A DNA stretch of 59,082 nt from UBA9926 sp023261215 (GTDB lineage Bacteria; Pseudomonadota; Gammaproteobacteria; Pseudomonadales; Azotimanducaceae): the NCBI GenBank assembly GCA_038136035.1, contig JAYPYV010000016.1:1-59082 (forward strand), in the 5' to 3' direction. Positions within the stretch are counted from its first letter, which is position 1; each line of letters starts with the position of its first letter. The notes beneath the pieces are model-generated. The model saw only the letters and a program-made list of their open reading frames with translations. It was not told the DNA's origin and did no database searches. The position numbers were made by a program, and so were the translations under genes. Positions 42,866 to 52,792 of the stretch are shown here, piece by piece.

Positions 42866-43786
42866 TTAAGGCAACGACAAATTAGACTTTTCAATTTCGA
42901 TGAAACACCACTCAATTTCTTGAAATCGACTTTTTATCGCTGATTCAATATGGTCGAGGATTTGCGCCGCATCCGACACCACAAGTGTTGGATCAAGACT
43001 CACCTTCGCCGCAAGTAGCACTTTAGGCCCCATCTGCAGCGTCACCACACTGTTAATATCTGAAACAGACGCGTGGTTTTGTATCAATTCCTCGATAGTG
43101 GCCCGTAAATCGGGCTCGGCTGAACGGCCCACTAGAAGGCCTTGTAGCCGATTTGCCAAACCAACGGCGACGACAATGAGCAACACGCCGATCGCGATAG
43201 AGCCAAACGCGTCATAACGTACGTCGTCCAGCCACCAGGCCGCAAGCAACGCGCACCAGGCCATCAAAAGCCCAAGAATCGCTGCAACATCCTCGCCGAG
43301 GACCACCACGATCTCGGCGCTGCGCGTGGTCTTGAGCCATTGCCAAAACGGCTTTTCGCCCGCCATTTTTTTCGCTTCAGTCACCGCACCATAGAGACTG
43401 CCCCCTTCAAGCAAAATAGCGCCGCCCAGCACGAGTAAACCCACCCAGACCTCCTTTAGGGGCTCGGGTTCAGTCAGCTTGTGCCAGCCCTCGACGAGGG
43501 AATAAATGCCGCCCAGGCTGAACAAAATCAACGCGACGATAAAACTCCAGAAGTAGCTCAGCTTACCGTAACCCAGGGGATGCTCTTCATCTGCTCCCCG
43601 CTTGCTGCTTCTCAGACCAATGTACAAAAGAACTTGATTACACGTGTCGGCGACCGAATGGATGGCCTCTGCGGCCATACTCCCCGAATTGGTGTAAACC
43701 GCAGCGACACCTTTACTGATCGCGATACCAAAATTGGCCAAAAAGGCGTAAAGAATTGCTTTTTCAGGCGAGCCTGTATGCGCCAC
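42866..43786 (-). CDS. cation diffusion facilitator (CDF) family transporter
   Basis: A membrane antiporter exporting divalent metals such as Zn, Mn or Fe. The 306-residue protein has about five to six membrane segments, the metal-site motif SMAAEAIHSVADTCNQVLLY, the loop DEEHPLGYGKLSYFWSF, and a matching acidic site in VVLGEDVAAILGLLMAWC. The C-terminal cytoplasmic metal-binding dimerisation domain follows. The metal is not identifiable by eye. It starts at GTG 43786 behind AAGAGAG. Confidence 0.88.
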   Translation of the reverse strand: MAHTGSPEKAILYAFLANFGIAISKGVAAVYTNSGSMAAEAIHSVADTCNQVLLYIGLRSSKRGADEEHPLGYGKLSYFWSFIVALILFSLGGIYSLVEGWHKLTEPEPLKEVWVGLLVLGGAILLEGGSLYGAVTEAKKMAGEKPFWQWLKTTRSAEIVVVLGEDVAAILGLLMAWCALLAAWWLDDVRYDAFGSIAIGVLLIVVAVGLANRLQGLLVGRSAEPDLRATIEELIQNHASVSDINSVVTLQMGPKVLLAAKVSLDPTLVVSDAAQILDHIESAIKSRFQEIEWCFIEIEKSNLSLP

Positions 43787-44055
43787 TGAACACTCTCTTT
43801 TATTCTCGGTTCGAAGCGCTCAAGCTTAGCATCTTGTTCAAGCGCAGCGCCAAACACCCAGCGTCACCCCTCCTGGCTGACGGGCGATAGACCCCAACGA
43901 AAAGAACGCGTGTCGATTGACTGTGGTTACGTGTGAACAGCGCGTGGTTGCGCACAGGGTGTCGAGCGCTCAAGGTGACTAACGATGACCCACGGTCTAA
44001 TCTTGGCCATACCCCGAGTATCACCGCAACCCACAGGTGCATCCACGCTGACCTT

Positions 44056-44718
44056 ATGAACGACCCCATCATTCAGACCACTGGCCTGGTTCGAGACCTC
44101 ATCCTTCTCGCTCCCGGATCAAGTATGGATCTTGACCACCCGCACTTGGCGCGCCTCGCTGCCTTGTGCGAAGCGCTGGGACTAAGCACCTGGCGATTTC
44201 AATTTCACTATCGTGACAAGGGGCAGCCGTTTCCGCCGGGAGATATCAACGTCACCATCCAGGAGTATGAACTTCAGTTACGCAGCGCCGCAGAGCAGTT
44301 CCCCACCGCGCGTCTGCACCTTGGTGGGCATAGCTACGGGGCTCGAGTTGCAACCCATGTCGCGGCAAAACTCGTCGCGGCAAGCGACGGCCTCAAAGCG
44401 CGCCTTCGCTCCGTCATCACCTTCTCGTTGCCCGTTCACCCCGCCAAAACTCCGCATCTTAAAAGATGGAACCACACTAACGATCTGACGCTCCCGGTCT
44501 GTCTGGTGTCTGGAGATCGAGATACGTTGGCCGAACCCGCTCAACTCAACGCGCTCATGGCCCAACTGGAAAATCCGCTGAATAAACTCACAGTGCTGCC
44601 TGGGACCGATCACGGCTTTGGACAATTAGCCAAATATCGCCAAGACGCGGAGGCTTACGCCGTGGCTACGAGGGCTGTGAGCCGTTTCCTCAAAACGCTC
44701 GACCAACCATCCCACTAA
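44056..44718 (+). CDS. alpha/beta hydrolase (KANL3/TEX30-like)
   Basis: A 220-residue alpha/beta-hydrolase-fold protein. The nucleophile elbow is GGHSYGAR; the acid region is in LVSGDRDTLAE; and the catalytic His in PGTDHGFGQL. The first strand and oxyanion segment read LILLAPGSSMDLDHPH, as in the dienelactone-hydrolase-related TEX30 group. ATG 44056 is taken; the frame is open to GTG 43933, whose extension has no family similarity. The substrate is unknown. Confidence 0.8.
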   Translation: MNDPIIQTTGLVRDLILLAPGSSMDLDHPHLARLAALCEALGLSTWRFQFHYRDKGQPFPPGDINVTIQEYELQLRSAAEQFPTARLHLGGHSYGARVATHVAAKLVAASDGLKARLRSVITFSLPVHPAKTPHLKRWNHTNDLTLPVCLVSGDRDTLAEPAQLNALMAQLENPLNKLTVLPGTDHGFGQLAKYRQDAEAYAVATRAVSRFLKTLDQPSH

Positions 44719-44823
44719 GTCCGCCAAACTGGATGAGGCGAACCAGACGGCACATCAACGTGAGCAAACCTGTCCTCGCGACACGCCAGCGTGAGGCGAG
44801 GCGGGCTCAATGTCGAGGGCGAC

Positions 44824-46107
44824 TCAAATGCCAGGGACTGGGAACTGCTGGCACAGCGCGTGAACTTCAGATCGAATAGATTCGAGTACGGTCTCATCAT
44901 TAGGCGCAGACAAAGCCCTGACCATCCAATCCGCCAGTTGATTCATTTCAGACTCACCCATACCACGCGCAGTCGCCGCAGGCGTTCCGAGCCGAATCCC
45001 GCTGGGTCGCAGGGGCGGATTTGGGTCGTCAGGGATAATCTGCTTATTCGTGGTGATATCTGCCTTATCCAGCGTCTCTTCCGCTACGCGACCATCAAGT
45101 CCGAACGATGCCATGGTATCCATGACGATCATGTGGTTGCTCGTTCCGCCGGTGACCAGTTGTCCACCTTGGCTCATGAGACGCGCAGCTAAAACTTGTG
45201 CATTGTCGAGAACGCCTTGAGCGTAGGCTTTGAATTCTGCGCTCTTGGCTTTTTCAAGCGTAACGGCTATCGCGCCTACCGCGTTCATGTGAGGACCGCC
45301 TTGAAGCCCAGGAAAGACCGATTTATCGATATCCTTGGCGAACTTTTTGCGACACAGCACCATCCCGCCTCTCGGACCGCGAAGCGATTTATGCGTGGTG
45401 GTGGTTACAATATCGAACCCAAAATCGAACGGGTTGCGCATGGCGTCCCCAGCCACCAGTCCTCCGAAATGGGATGCATCGGTCATGGAAATTGCGCCTA
45501 CCTCATCCGCAATCGCCTTGAAGGCTGCATAGTCGATATCGCGTGGATAGGACGTGTAACCGCAGAGCAGCATTTTAGGCTTGGTCGCTAGGGCGTCCTT
45601 GCGAACCTGATCAAAATCGATTGCACCGTCCACTGGGTTGGTTACATAGCGGACAAAATTAAACAGACGGCCCATGTGCGAAACCGGTGCACCGTGGGTC
45701 AGGTGACCGCCGTGGGACAGATCCATCGCCATGATGGTATCTCCTGGCTCCAGAAGTCCGAGATACACCGCTTGATTCATGGCAGATCCGGAGAGCGGTT
45801 GCACGTTGGCATGTTCGCAGCGAAACACCTCTTTGGCTCGATCGCGGGCCAAATTTTCGATCTCGTCGGTAAACTTCTGGCCCCCGTAGTATCGTCGCCC
45901 AGGGTAACCCTCAGAGTATTTGTTGGTAAACACGCTGCCTAAGACGGCAAGCACTTCCGGGAAGGCGTAATTTTCTGAGGGAATCAGTTCGATACCACTG
46001 CGCTCACGCGCTTCTTCACCGCGGAGCGCCGCATACACTGCGGGGTCATTGAGGGCAAGCTGCTCGAGATTTGCGAGTTGCGCGGATGCGTCAACAGACG
46101 AGGACAT
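44824..46107 (-). CDS. glyA: serine hydroxymethyltransferase
   Basis: GlyA converts serine and tetrahydrofolate to glycine and methylene-tetrahydrofolate, supplying one-carbon units also used by MetH at 55 kb. The 427 residues are of normal length. The PLP lysine is in VTTTTHKSLRGPRGGM. N-terminal GIELIPSENYAFPEVLAVLG and NKYSEGYPGRRYYGG are hallmark sequences, and the C-terminal RLGTPAATARGMGE matches. No purine-type or glycine riboswitch is visible in the upstream 345-base spacer. Confidence 0.97.
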   Translation of the reverse strand: MSSSVDASAQLANLEQLALNDPAVYAALRGEEARERSGIELIPSENYAFPEVLAVLGSVFTNKYSEGYPGRRYYGGQKFTDEIENLARDRAKEVFRCEHANVQPLSGSAMNQAVYLGLLEPGDTIMAMDLSHGGHLTHGAPVSHMGRLFNFVRYVTNPVDGAIDFDQVRKDALATKPKMLLCGYTSYPRDIDYAAFKAIADEVGAISMTDASHFGGLVAGDAMRNPFDFGFDIVTTTTHKSLRGPRGGMVLCRKKFAKDIDKSVFPGLQGGPHMNAVGAIAVTLEKAKSAEFKAYAQGVLDNAQVLAARLMSQGGQLVTGGTSNHMIVMDTMASFGLDGRVAEETLDKADITTNKQIIPDDPNPPLRPSGIRLGTPAATARGMGESEMNQLADWMVRALSAPNDETVLESIRSEVHALCQQFPVPGI

Positions 46108-46452
46108 AGGCGGGTCTCCAGATTAGACGGATAGTGGCTATGCCCAGGCGAGCGGCTTGTCATTGCTATCGACTTTTATTCAGTCTTCGAGCTTCGCGCA
46201 CTTCCCGGTGGTCATCCACCTCTCATCGCCAGTCATGCGCAGGCGCATTTTAACGCGACTCACTTCGCAATGATATGCGTCGGCCCTTGAATTCGCCTCA
46301 TTTACGGCATGAAAGCCTCGCGGTCAGCGGTAAAAGACCATGGATGACCCAAGTCAGAAATATGGTTACAGTGCAGATCATCAATGACAAGACTTGCCTT
46401 GCCTCGCCTCAACTCAGTTTGAGTGATAGGCGAGCGCCAGAGGAATTCCACC
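46108..46452. other. divergent spacer between glyA and the dipeptidase
   Basis: 345 bases without a credible gene. It should contain the glyA promoter on the minus strand and the dipeptidase promoter on the plus strand. I see no certain regulatory motif; no riboswitch-like conserved core was recognised. Confidence 0.4.
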
Positions 46453-47745
46453 ATGCAATTACACCCTTCAGTCCATTGGGCGATAGACCGAACTCGAACC
46501 ACCCTTTGTCTCTCGCTCTTGCTGAGTCTCTTACCCATCGCGAACGCCGATGACTTGGATGGACGAATCGCTCGAGTGCTCAAGGAGACGCCACTGATTG
46601 ACGGCCACAACGACATCCCCTGGCAATACCGACAAAGAGTTAACAATCACCTGGCGGCGCTCGATCTGGCCTCAGACCTCACCACCCTAAAGGACCCCAC
46701 CCACACAGATATCCCTAGGCTGCGCCGCGGCGGCGTCGGCGGTCTTTTCTTCTCTGTCTACGTTCCCGTAACAACCTACGGTGGCGCGCCCGTCGACGTT
46801 CAGAAGGTCATCGAGCAAATCGACTTAGTGAAACGCCTAGTGAATCATTACAGTGATGATTTTGGGCTTGCATTGACTGCGAGCGACGTCAGAAAGGTGC
46901 ACGCATCCGGTCGCATCGCCAGCCTCATCGGCATGGAGGGTGGGCACTCGATGAACAACTCTCTGGCGACCCTCAGAGGGCTCTATGATTTGGGCGCACG
47001 CTACATGACGCTCACCCATTCGAAGGGCCTGCTCTGGGCAGACTCGGCCACGGATGAAGCGCGCCACGGGGGACTCACCCGCTTTGGCGAGGCGGTTGTA
47101 CTCGAAATGAACCGACTGGGCATGCTGGTCGACCTGTCGCATGTTTCAGCAGACACCATGCGGGATGCGATCGCGGTTTCCAAGGCACCGATTATGTTCT
47201 CTCATTCTTCCGCTTATGCAGTGACGCAACACGATAGAAACGTGCCCGACGATGTGCTGCGCATGGTTCGCGAGAACGAAGGCGTGGTCATGGTGAACTA
47301 CCTGACCTCCTATGTCTCAGAACCGAGACGGCTTTATGAAGTTGACGTCGCCAATTACAGGAAGTCGCTAGATCAAAGCCTCTCGGAGGAGGCTGTCCGT
47401 GCCGCAGTGAACGATTACAGAAAAGCGCACCCCGCGCCCGAGGCGACACTCTTCGACGTTGCAGATCACATCGACCATATCCGCACTATTGCTGGCATCG
47501 ACGCGATCGGACTGGGTGCTGATTACGATGGCATGCCGCCAGGTCCGACTGGCTTAGAGGATGTTTCAACCTACCCGGCCTTGTTAAAAGAGTTGCTGAT
47601 TCGGGGCTATTCCGATCGCGACATTGCCAAGATCGCGGGTGAGAACGTCTTGCGTGTACTCGAACAGGCGGAAAGGGTCGCGGCTCGACTGCAGGAAACG
47701 ACTCCGCCCAATGACGTCCTTATCGACGAGCTCGACACGCCTTGA
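46453..47745 (+). CDS. secreted membrane dipeptidase (peptidase M19)
   Basis: A zinc dipeptidase of the renal-dipeptidase family, cleaving dipeptides, including D-residue ones. ATG 46453 is preceded by AGAGGA. A Sec signal peptide covers about the first 32 residues (TLCLSLLLSLLPIANA then DD). The mature part has the zinc motif LIDGHNDIPWQYR (His52, Asp54), the bridging Glu in IGMEGGHSMNN, His residues in VDLSHVS and MFSHSSAYAV, and the Asp in IGLGADYDGMPPGP. Length is 430 residues. It is probably periplasmic. Confidence 0.9.
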   Translation: MQLHPSVHWAIDRTRTTLCLSLLLSLLPIANADDLDGRIARVLKETPLIDGHNDIPWQYRQRVNNHLAALDLASDLTTLKDPTHTDIPRLRRGGVGGLFFSVYVPVTTYGGAPVDVQKVIEQIDLVKRLVNHYSDDFGLALTASDVRKVHASGRIASLIGMEGGHSMNNSLATLRGLYDLGARYMTLTHSKGLLWADSATDEARHGGLTRFGEAVVLEMNRLGMLVDLSHVSADTMRDAIAVSKAPIMFSHSSAYAVTQHDRNVPDDVLRMVRENEGVVMVNYLTSYVSEPRRLYEVDVANYRKSLDQSLSEEAVRAAVNDYRKAHPAPEATLFDVADHIDHIRTIAGIDAIGLGADYDGMPPGPTGLEDVSTYPALLKELLIRGYSDRDIAKIAGENVLRVLEQAERVAARLQETTPPNDVLIDELDTP

Positions 47746-47921
47746 ACAGCGCTTGGGCTGCGAACATCGCCAAATCAGAGAACGGGCAAAGTGGAGTCAG
47801 CCTGACACACGGCTGCGTGTTGGATACATTTGGAGATGATTGGACTTCGTGCTGACGCACGCGATCGCACAACCTCATTCAACGTGGACCAAGAAGTTCA
47901 ATGATCTGACACTCTTAGCAG

Positions 47922-48113
47922 CTACCCCTCGATGTCGCAGATGACCTCAGATTCACTCAAAGCCGTCACAAGCATCGGTCTACAGCACACTTCACAGTCC
48001 TCGACGTACTGCGCACCGACTTGCTGAGGATCAATCACCAGTTGAATCGGCGCGCCGCAATAAGGGCAAGAACACTTAGCGAGTTCTAAATGTGCGCCCG
48101 ACCAATCGTCCAT
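47922..48113 (-). CDS. small CPXCG-motif cysteine-rich protein
   Basis: A 63-residue protein with two zinc-ribbon half sites: CSCPYCGAPIQ near the middle and DCEVCCRPM later. This matches the CPXCG cysteine-rich family, common in gammaproteobacteria and of unknown function. I use ATG 48113; the frame is open upstream to 48272, but that part overlaps the next gene and has no family similarity. It follows the PLP dehydratase by 79 bases on the same strand. Confidence 0.85.
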   Translation of the reverse strand: MDDWSGAHLELAKCSCPYCGAPIQLVIDPQQVGAQYVEDCEVCCRPMLVTALSESEVICDIEG

Positions 48114-48192
48114 TTCGTTCACGTTCTTCCTTTTTGCATCACACGGTTGCAAACCATCGCCGACCCAGAAACTCGGGTATCCGCGATCCGTT

Positions 48193-49161
48193 TCAGGCAC
48201 GCGACGACAATTCGTCGGACAACCAACGTTGATAGGGCGCTTTTTGAAGCGCGCTGAAGTCAACGTTGCCACCCGACAGAATCGCGCCCACTTTCTGCCC
48301 TTCGAATTTGTCCCGATAAGTATTCACTGCCGCGAGCACGGTGGCCGCACTGGGTTCTACCCATGACTTGAGATCGCGCCAGAGTTGGGCGGTCGCTCTG
48401 GTCACGGCCTCTTCAGTGACCGTGAGAATCCCCGCGACGTCTCGATGAATCATCTCAAACGGCCGCATACCCACCGAGGCTCTAAGGCCGTCACAGATGG
48501 TCATCGACTGATCTATTCCGCAGCGGATACCCGACTCAACTGACCTCGCAGTATCGTCTGCGAGTGCAGGCTCAACGCCGTAGACGCTCACACCCTCGGC
48601 CGCGAGCAGCGAACCCGCAAGCAAGCCACCGCCCCCCACGGGCACCAATAGCACGTCGAGATCGGCACAGACTTCGAGCAATTCGAGCGCCGCCGTGCCC
48701 TGACCGGCAATGATTCGGTCATCATCGAAGGGCGGCACCAGATGCGCATTGGAAGCCCTCTGTAAGGCCTCCACCGCTTCTAGTCTCGCCGCGTTGCTGG
48801 CGGCACACCAAATAATCTCACCGCCCTCATCCACAACAGACTGCGCTTTTAGTCGATTCGCACCCATGGGCATCACCACGGTGACGGCGTAGCCCGCAAG
48901 CCGACCCGCCCGAGCAAGCGCGGCCCCGTGATTACCCGAGGAATGGGTACAGATCGTACCCTCAAAACCCGATGTCTTGAGAAGGTTGACCGCATTCATT
49001 GCACCGCGAAACTTAAATGATCCGGTATGCTGCAGGTGCTCCGCTTTAAAATGTAACGACAACTTTAGCCGTCGATCCAGATAGTCGGACCTCAGAACCG
49101 GCGTCGCATGAACGCTTGATCGCAATCGCTCCCGGGCAGACAAGACGTCAGTTCGATTCAT
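48193..49161 (-). CDS. PLP-dependent threonine/serine dehydratase family protein
   Basis: A fold-type II PLP enzyme; the family includes threonine dehydratase and serine racemase. The Schiff-base lysine is in HTGSFKFRGAMNAV. The phosphate-binding region and neighbouring motifs read THSSGNHGAALARAG and VPVGGGGLLAGSLL. There is no C-terminal ACT regulatory domain, so it is a single-domain, catabolic-type or racemase-type enzyme of 322 residues. ATG 49161 follows GGGG; a start at 49197 is possible. Confidence 0.88.
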   Translation of the reverse strand: MNRTDVLSARERLRSSVHATPVLRSDYLDRRLKLSLHFKAEHLQHTGSFKFRGAMNAVNLLKTSGFEGTICTHSSGNHGAALARAGRLAGYAVTVVMPMGANRLKAQSVVDEGGEIIWCAASNAARLEAVEALQRASNAHLVPPFDDDRIIAGQGTAALELLEVCADLDVLLVPVGGGGLLAGSLLAAEGVSVYGVEPALADDTARSVESGIRCGIDQSMTICDGLRASVGMRPFEMIHRDVAGILTVTEEAVTRATAQLWRDLKSWVEPSAATVLAAVNTYRDKFEGQKVGAILSGGNVDFSALQKAPYQRWLSDELSSRA

Positions 49162-49184
49162 GACAACCCCAATTAGACCTTGGT

Positions 49185-49337
49185 CTACGTCACCCATACG
49201 GTGTCAGCCTTTGATTCGAGATTTGCGCGTGCTGCCAGAGGCGCGTCGATCCACGCTTGGTCTAACTCGGGTTCGACCGGAATCACAGTTCGGTAGATGT
49301 GTGCTTTGACCCCGCACTGAAGCAACCAAAGGGTCAC
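49185..49337 (-). CDS. possible 50-residue ORF following glnS
   Basis: A frame directly continuous with glnS after its stop codon runs 58 codons to TAG 49185-49187. A GTG at 49337 would give a 50-residue peptide starting VTLWLLQCGVKAHIYRTVIP. The composition is protein-like, but there is no clear ribosome-binding site and no family match. It could be a small gene, a decayed extension of glnS or chance. Confidence 0.3.
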   Translation of the reverse strand: MTLWLLQCGVKAHIYRTVIPVEPELDQAWIDAPLAARANLESKADTVWVT

Positions 49338-49361
49338 CCCATGGAGTGATGGGGCGTGGCA

Positions 49362-51053
49362 CTAATCGCTCTCGAGCGTGGCGCGCATTTTGTCGGCGGA
49401 ATCTTTCAGGCCAACAATCTCATTGAACACCAATTCTCCTGAGGTCGTGGCATCCACATCGTCTTGGATAAAATAGCCTTCTCTCTCAAATTGAAAGCGC
49501 TGCGCCCTCGGTTGCTGGAGGATGCTTCTCTCGACAAACCCCTGCCATCGTTGCTCTGAATTCGGGTTGATGAGATCACGGTAGTCGGCCTCTTCAGCGT
49601 CAGGGAACGGTACAGTAAAGAGCGGCTCAAACCGTCTGAATTCTGCGGAAACGCAATCCTCGGCTGAAACCCAGTGAATCACGCCTCGGACTTTCCGGCC
49701 CTCAGGGTTGACCCCTAACGTGTCTGGATCGTACTCACAGACGACCTCCTTGATATTGCCATGCTCGTCCTTTCGGACATCCACAGCACGAATCACGTAA
49801 GCGCCTCTCAGCCGAACTTCTTGACCGAGAACCAACCGCTTGTACTTCTTGTTTGCTTCGAGCCGGAAGTCCGACTGATCAATATAGAGGGTGCGCGTTA
49901 ATGGCACCTCTCGAGAACCCATGTCGGGATCCTTCGGATGATTAGGCACCTGGAGGGTTTCAGCTTGTTCCTTTTCAAAGTTGACTAAAGTGACCTTGAG
50001 CGGATTGATGACCGCCATGGCCCTGGGCGCGCTCGCTTCTAAATCCTCACGAATACAGCTTTCAAGGAGCGCAAGTTCGACGTTATTGTCGCTCTTCGTG
50101 ATGCCAATTCGGCGGCAGAAGTCTCTTAACGCGTACGGCGTGTAGCCGCGCCGACGCATACCCGCGAGGGTTGGCATTCTGGGATCGTCCCAACCACGGA
50201 CAAACTTCTCGTCGATCAGCTGTTTTAGCTTTCGCTTGCTGGTCACGGTGTACTGCAAGTTTAATCGTGAAAATTCGATTTGCTGCGGATTCCCGGGCAC
50301 ATCGAGTTGATCAAGCACCCAGTCGTAGAGCGGCCGATGATCTTCGAAGCCCGTGTCGCAAAGCGAGTGCGTGATCCGCTCAAGTGCATCGGAGATACAG
50401 TGGGTGTAATCGTAAAGTGGGTAGATGCACCAAGCGTCGCCGGTTTGGTGATGCGCGACGTGTCTAATCCGGTAGATGCTAGGGTCGCGCAGATTCATAT
50501 TTCCCGAAGCCATGTCAATCTTCAGACGCAAGACATGCGCGCCATCTTCAAATTCACCGGCTCTCATCCGAGCGAACAAATCCAAATTTTCTTCTACCGA
50601 CCGTGAACGGTAAGGGCTGTCTGTGCCGGGTTCGGTGAGCGTTCCTCGATACGAACGAATCTCTTCCGCTGACAACGAACACACATACGCCTTGCCGTCT
50701 TTGATCAGTTGGACTGCGAAATCATGCAGTGCTTCAAAATAGTCCGACGCATTGTGCTCCTCTTCCCAGCGAAAGCCGAGCCATTCAATGTCTCGACGCA
50801 TGGCCGTCATGAAGTGCTCGTCTTCCTTCTCTGGATTGGTATCGTCGAACCGAAGATTGGTCGTCCCACCGAATTCGCTCGCCAAGCCAAAATTCAAGCA
50901 GATCGCCTTTGCATGACCGATATGCAAATAGCCATTGGGTTCAGGGGGGAATCGGGTTTTAACACGACCCTGGTGCTTACCTGACGCTTGATCAGCGGTC
51001 ATGATGTTGCTGATAAAGTTAGAAGGATAGCGAGCGTCTTCTCTATCGACCAT
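49362..51053 (-). CDS. glnS: glutaminyl-tRNA synthetase
   Basis: GlnS charges tRNA-Gln with glutamine; its presence means this organism does not depend on transamidation for that tRNA. The class I motifs are PPEPNGYLHIGHAKAICLNF (HIGH) and VTSKRKLKQLI (KMSKS equivalent). The glutamine/ATP site LRFDDTNPEKEDEHF and the C-terminal beta-barrel anticodon-binding domain are present. ATG 51053 gives 563 residues, similar to E. coli (554). The preceding permease gene ends five bases upstream. Confidence 0.97.
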   Translation of the reverse strand: MVDREDARYPSNFISNIMTADQASGKHQGRVKTRFPPEPNGYLHIGHAKAICLNFGLASEFGGTTNLRFDDTNPEKEDEHFMTAMRRDIEWLGFRWEEEHNASDYFEALHDFAVQLIKDGKAYVCSLSAEEIRSYRGTLTEPGTDSPYRSRSVEENLDLFARMRAGEFEDGAHVLRLKIDMASGNMNLRDPSIYRIRHVAHHQTGDAWCIYPLYDYTHCISDALERITHSLCDTGFEDHRPLYDWVLDQLDVPGNPQQIEFSRLNLQYTVTSKRKLKQLIDEKFVRGWDDPRMPTLAGMRRRGYTPYALRDFCRRIGITKSDNNVELALLESCIREDLEASAPRAMAVINPLKVTLVNFEKEQAETLQVPNHPKDPDMGSREVPLTRTLYIDQSDFRLEANKKYKRLVLGQEVRLRGAYVIRAVDVRKDEHGNIKEVVCEYDPDTLGVNPEGRKVRGVIHWVSAEDCVSAEFRRFEPLFTVPFPDAEEADYRDLINPNSEQRWQGFVERSILQQPRAQRFQFEREGYFIQDDVDATTSGELVFNEIVGLKDSADKMRATLESD

Positions 51054-51057
51054 GATT

Positions 51058-51825
51058 TCAAACTTCCAGAAAGGCGGCCACACACGACAGGGAGACCATT
51101 ATAAACAGAATCGTTTTCAGCACCCTGGCAGACAGCGATAACGTCACTCTGACGCTGAGGTAAGCGCCCACAGCCGAGCCAGCCGCCAAAGCGAGCCCCG
51201 ACATCCAGTGAACTTGCGCTTGCCAAGCAAAAACCACCAGCGCGACGAGACTGAAAATACCCGTGCACAGGGTCTTTAAAGCATTGCCTCGCACCAAATC
51301 ATACTGCATCACACCAGACAGGGCGGCGAGCAAGATGAATCCTACACCAGCTTGAATAAACCCTCCGTAGAGTCCTGCGCCAAAAAGCGCCACGAGCCCC
51401 AACCCACCCTGTTTAACCGGCTGATCCTCCCCAGGCTGCATAAACGCCGGGTTGATGAGCATCAGAGCCGCCATCGTCATCATGACGCCGAGTAACACCG
51501 GCTTTAAGTAGACAACCGGCATGACAGACGCCGCGATGGCGCCGATGGCTGCACCGAGAATCGTCGGTACCAACACACGAACCCACGCGTCTCGATCCAA
51601 GCGACCGGCACGATTGAACTCGAACGCTCCCGTCGCCGATTGTGCGAGGACCGCAAGTCGATTGGTGCCATTGGCAATGTCCGCAGGCATACCGGAAATC
51701 ATCAGTACGGGTAGCGTGAGCATCGAGCCGCCACCCGCGAGCGTGTTGATAAAACCGCTGACGACGCCAGTGGCCAGCAACACAAGCCCCAGCCCTATCC
51801 CTAGGTCAAATCCGAGTTCAGTCAT
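51058..51825 (-). CDS. TauE/SafE-family permease
   Basis: A membrane protein of about 255 residues and eight hydrophobic segments. The duplicated family motif is visible as GVVSGFINTLAGGGSMLTLP in the first half and ALFGAGLYGGFIQAGVGFIL in the second half. Members export sulfite, sulfoacetate or other organosulfur anions, or act as importers. ATG 51825 overlaps the stop of the upstream gene by 8 bases; the frame is open further but would overlap much more. The substrate is unknown. Confidence 0.87.
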   Translation of the reverse strand: MTELGFDLGIGLGLVLLATGVVSGFINTLAGGGSMLTLPVLMISGMPADIANGTNRLAVLAQSATGAFEFNRAGRLDRDAWVRVLVPTILGAAIGAIAASVMPVVYLKPVLLGVMMTMAALMLINPAFMQPGEDQPVKQGGLGLVALFGAGLYGGFIQAGVGFILLAALSGVMQYDLVRGNALKTLCTGIFSLVALVVFAWQAQVHWMSGLALAAGSAVGAYLSVRVTLSLSARVLKTILFIMVSLSCVAAFLEV

Positions 51826-52792
51826 CGCGAGCGGGCTCCGGTGGCTGCGCATCAACGAAATCGACTCGAAATCGATCGCCCCCCTCGTTGGCGACCATAA
51901 GGCTCGATGTATCCAAAAAAGTGATTGCTTCAACCTGACCCATGCCAAAAGGACGCAAATCCAACTGACCACGAAGGTGAGAGAACCAGTGCGCTTCCGG
52001 CTGTTCGGGTCGACTGAAAAGCCATAAGGTTTGATAGCCTAAAACAGCCAAATACCGACCCCTTGGACTGATATCTGCCGCCGTGACGACAGCCAAATCG
52101 TCGCGCTCGGCAACCCATTCGAGCACATTCGGTTCTACGCTCGATCGCAGTGGCACGCGATAGAGCTTGGCACCGCGCTTGAACTGACTGATCTGGCCTG
52201 ACTCTCGGTGTTTGGTAATGAGAAAGACCTCGGCGCCGTCGGTAAAGAGCGCCTCCGCGTCGAACTCCCATCTTTCTGCGGGGAACTTGCGTTGGTCAGG
52301 ATACCGAATGGGATAAAAGGTCAGGGCTCGCGTTCGCTCTACCGCCTCTGGGTTGAATTCGGGGACTCGATAAATGCCGAGGTCTCTCCGAGCATTCCCA
52401 TTATTGCCGATGTCGGCGATCAGCAAATCACCCTGAAGAATGGCAACATCTTCCCAGTCATAATTCATGGCAAGCTCAATGGCCTGTCCTGGCCAATCTC
52501 GCTCGCCTATTTCTTGTGTTCGGCAGGATTTCAAAAACTGAGGACACAGACTCCGACCCTCGCGATCCAAAGCGAAAACGCGCGGGGAATCACCACTGTC
52601 GTTGTGTGCCCAATAAACCTCGTCAAACAGCTGACTCTTAACAAGACCGCTCAATTCAGAAAGCTGAGCGTTTTCAATCGAAGTCTCGCGGGTCACAGTG
52701 AAGGCGACTCCAGCGGAATCGCTTCCTAGACAGCCCTCCGATGCGGCTCCAGATGCGAGCAGCAACAGCATGAAAGTGGTTTTCCAAAGCAT
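51818..52792 (-). CDS. exported protein with repeated beta-propeller-like blades
   Basis: A 324-residue protein with an N-terminal signal sequence (MLWKTTFMLLLLASGAASEG). A Cys at 21 could be a lipobox Cys, but position -3 is Ser, so this is uncertain. The body has repeated strands such as LSELSGLVKSQLFDEVYWAH, DWEDVAILQGDLLIADIGNN and GQVEAITFLDTSSLMVANEG, which resemble esterase-like/phytase-type or SdiA-regulated propellers. I cannot name a function. The permease gene overlaps its stop, so the two may act together. Confidence 0.7.
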   Translation of the reverse strand: MLWKTTFMLLLLASGAASEGCLGSDSAGVAFTVTRETSIENAQLSELSGLVKSQLFDEVYWAHNDSGDSPRVFALDREGRSLCPQFLKSCRTQEIGERDWPGQAIELAMNYDWEDVAILQGDLLIADIGNNGNARRDLGIYRVPEFNPEAVERTRALTFYPIRYPDQRKFPAERWEFDAEALFTDGAEVFLITKHRESGQISQFKRGAKLYRVPLRSSVEPNVLEWVAERDDLAVVTAADISPRGRYLAVLGYQTLWLFSRPEQPEAHWFSHLRGQLDLRPFGMGQVEAITFLDTSSLMVANEGGDRFRVDFVDAQPPEPARDD

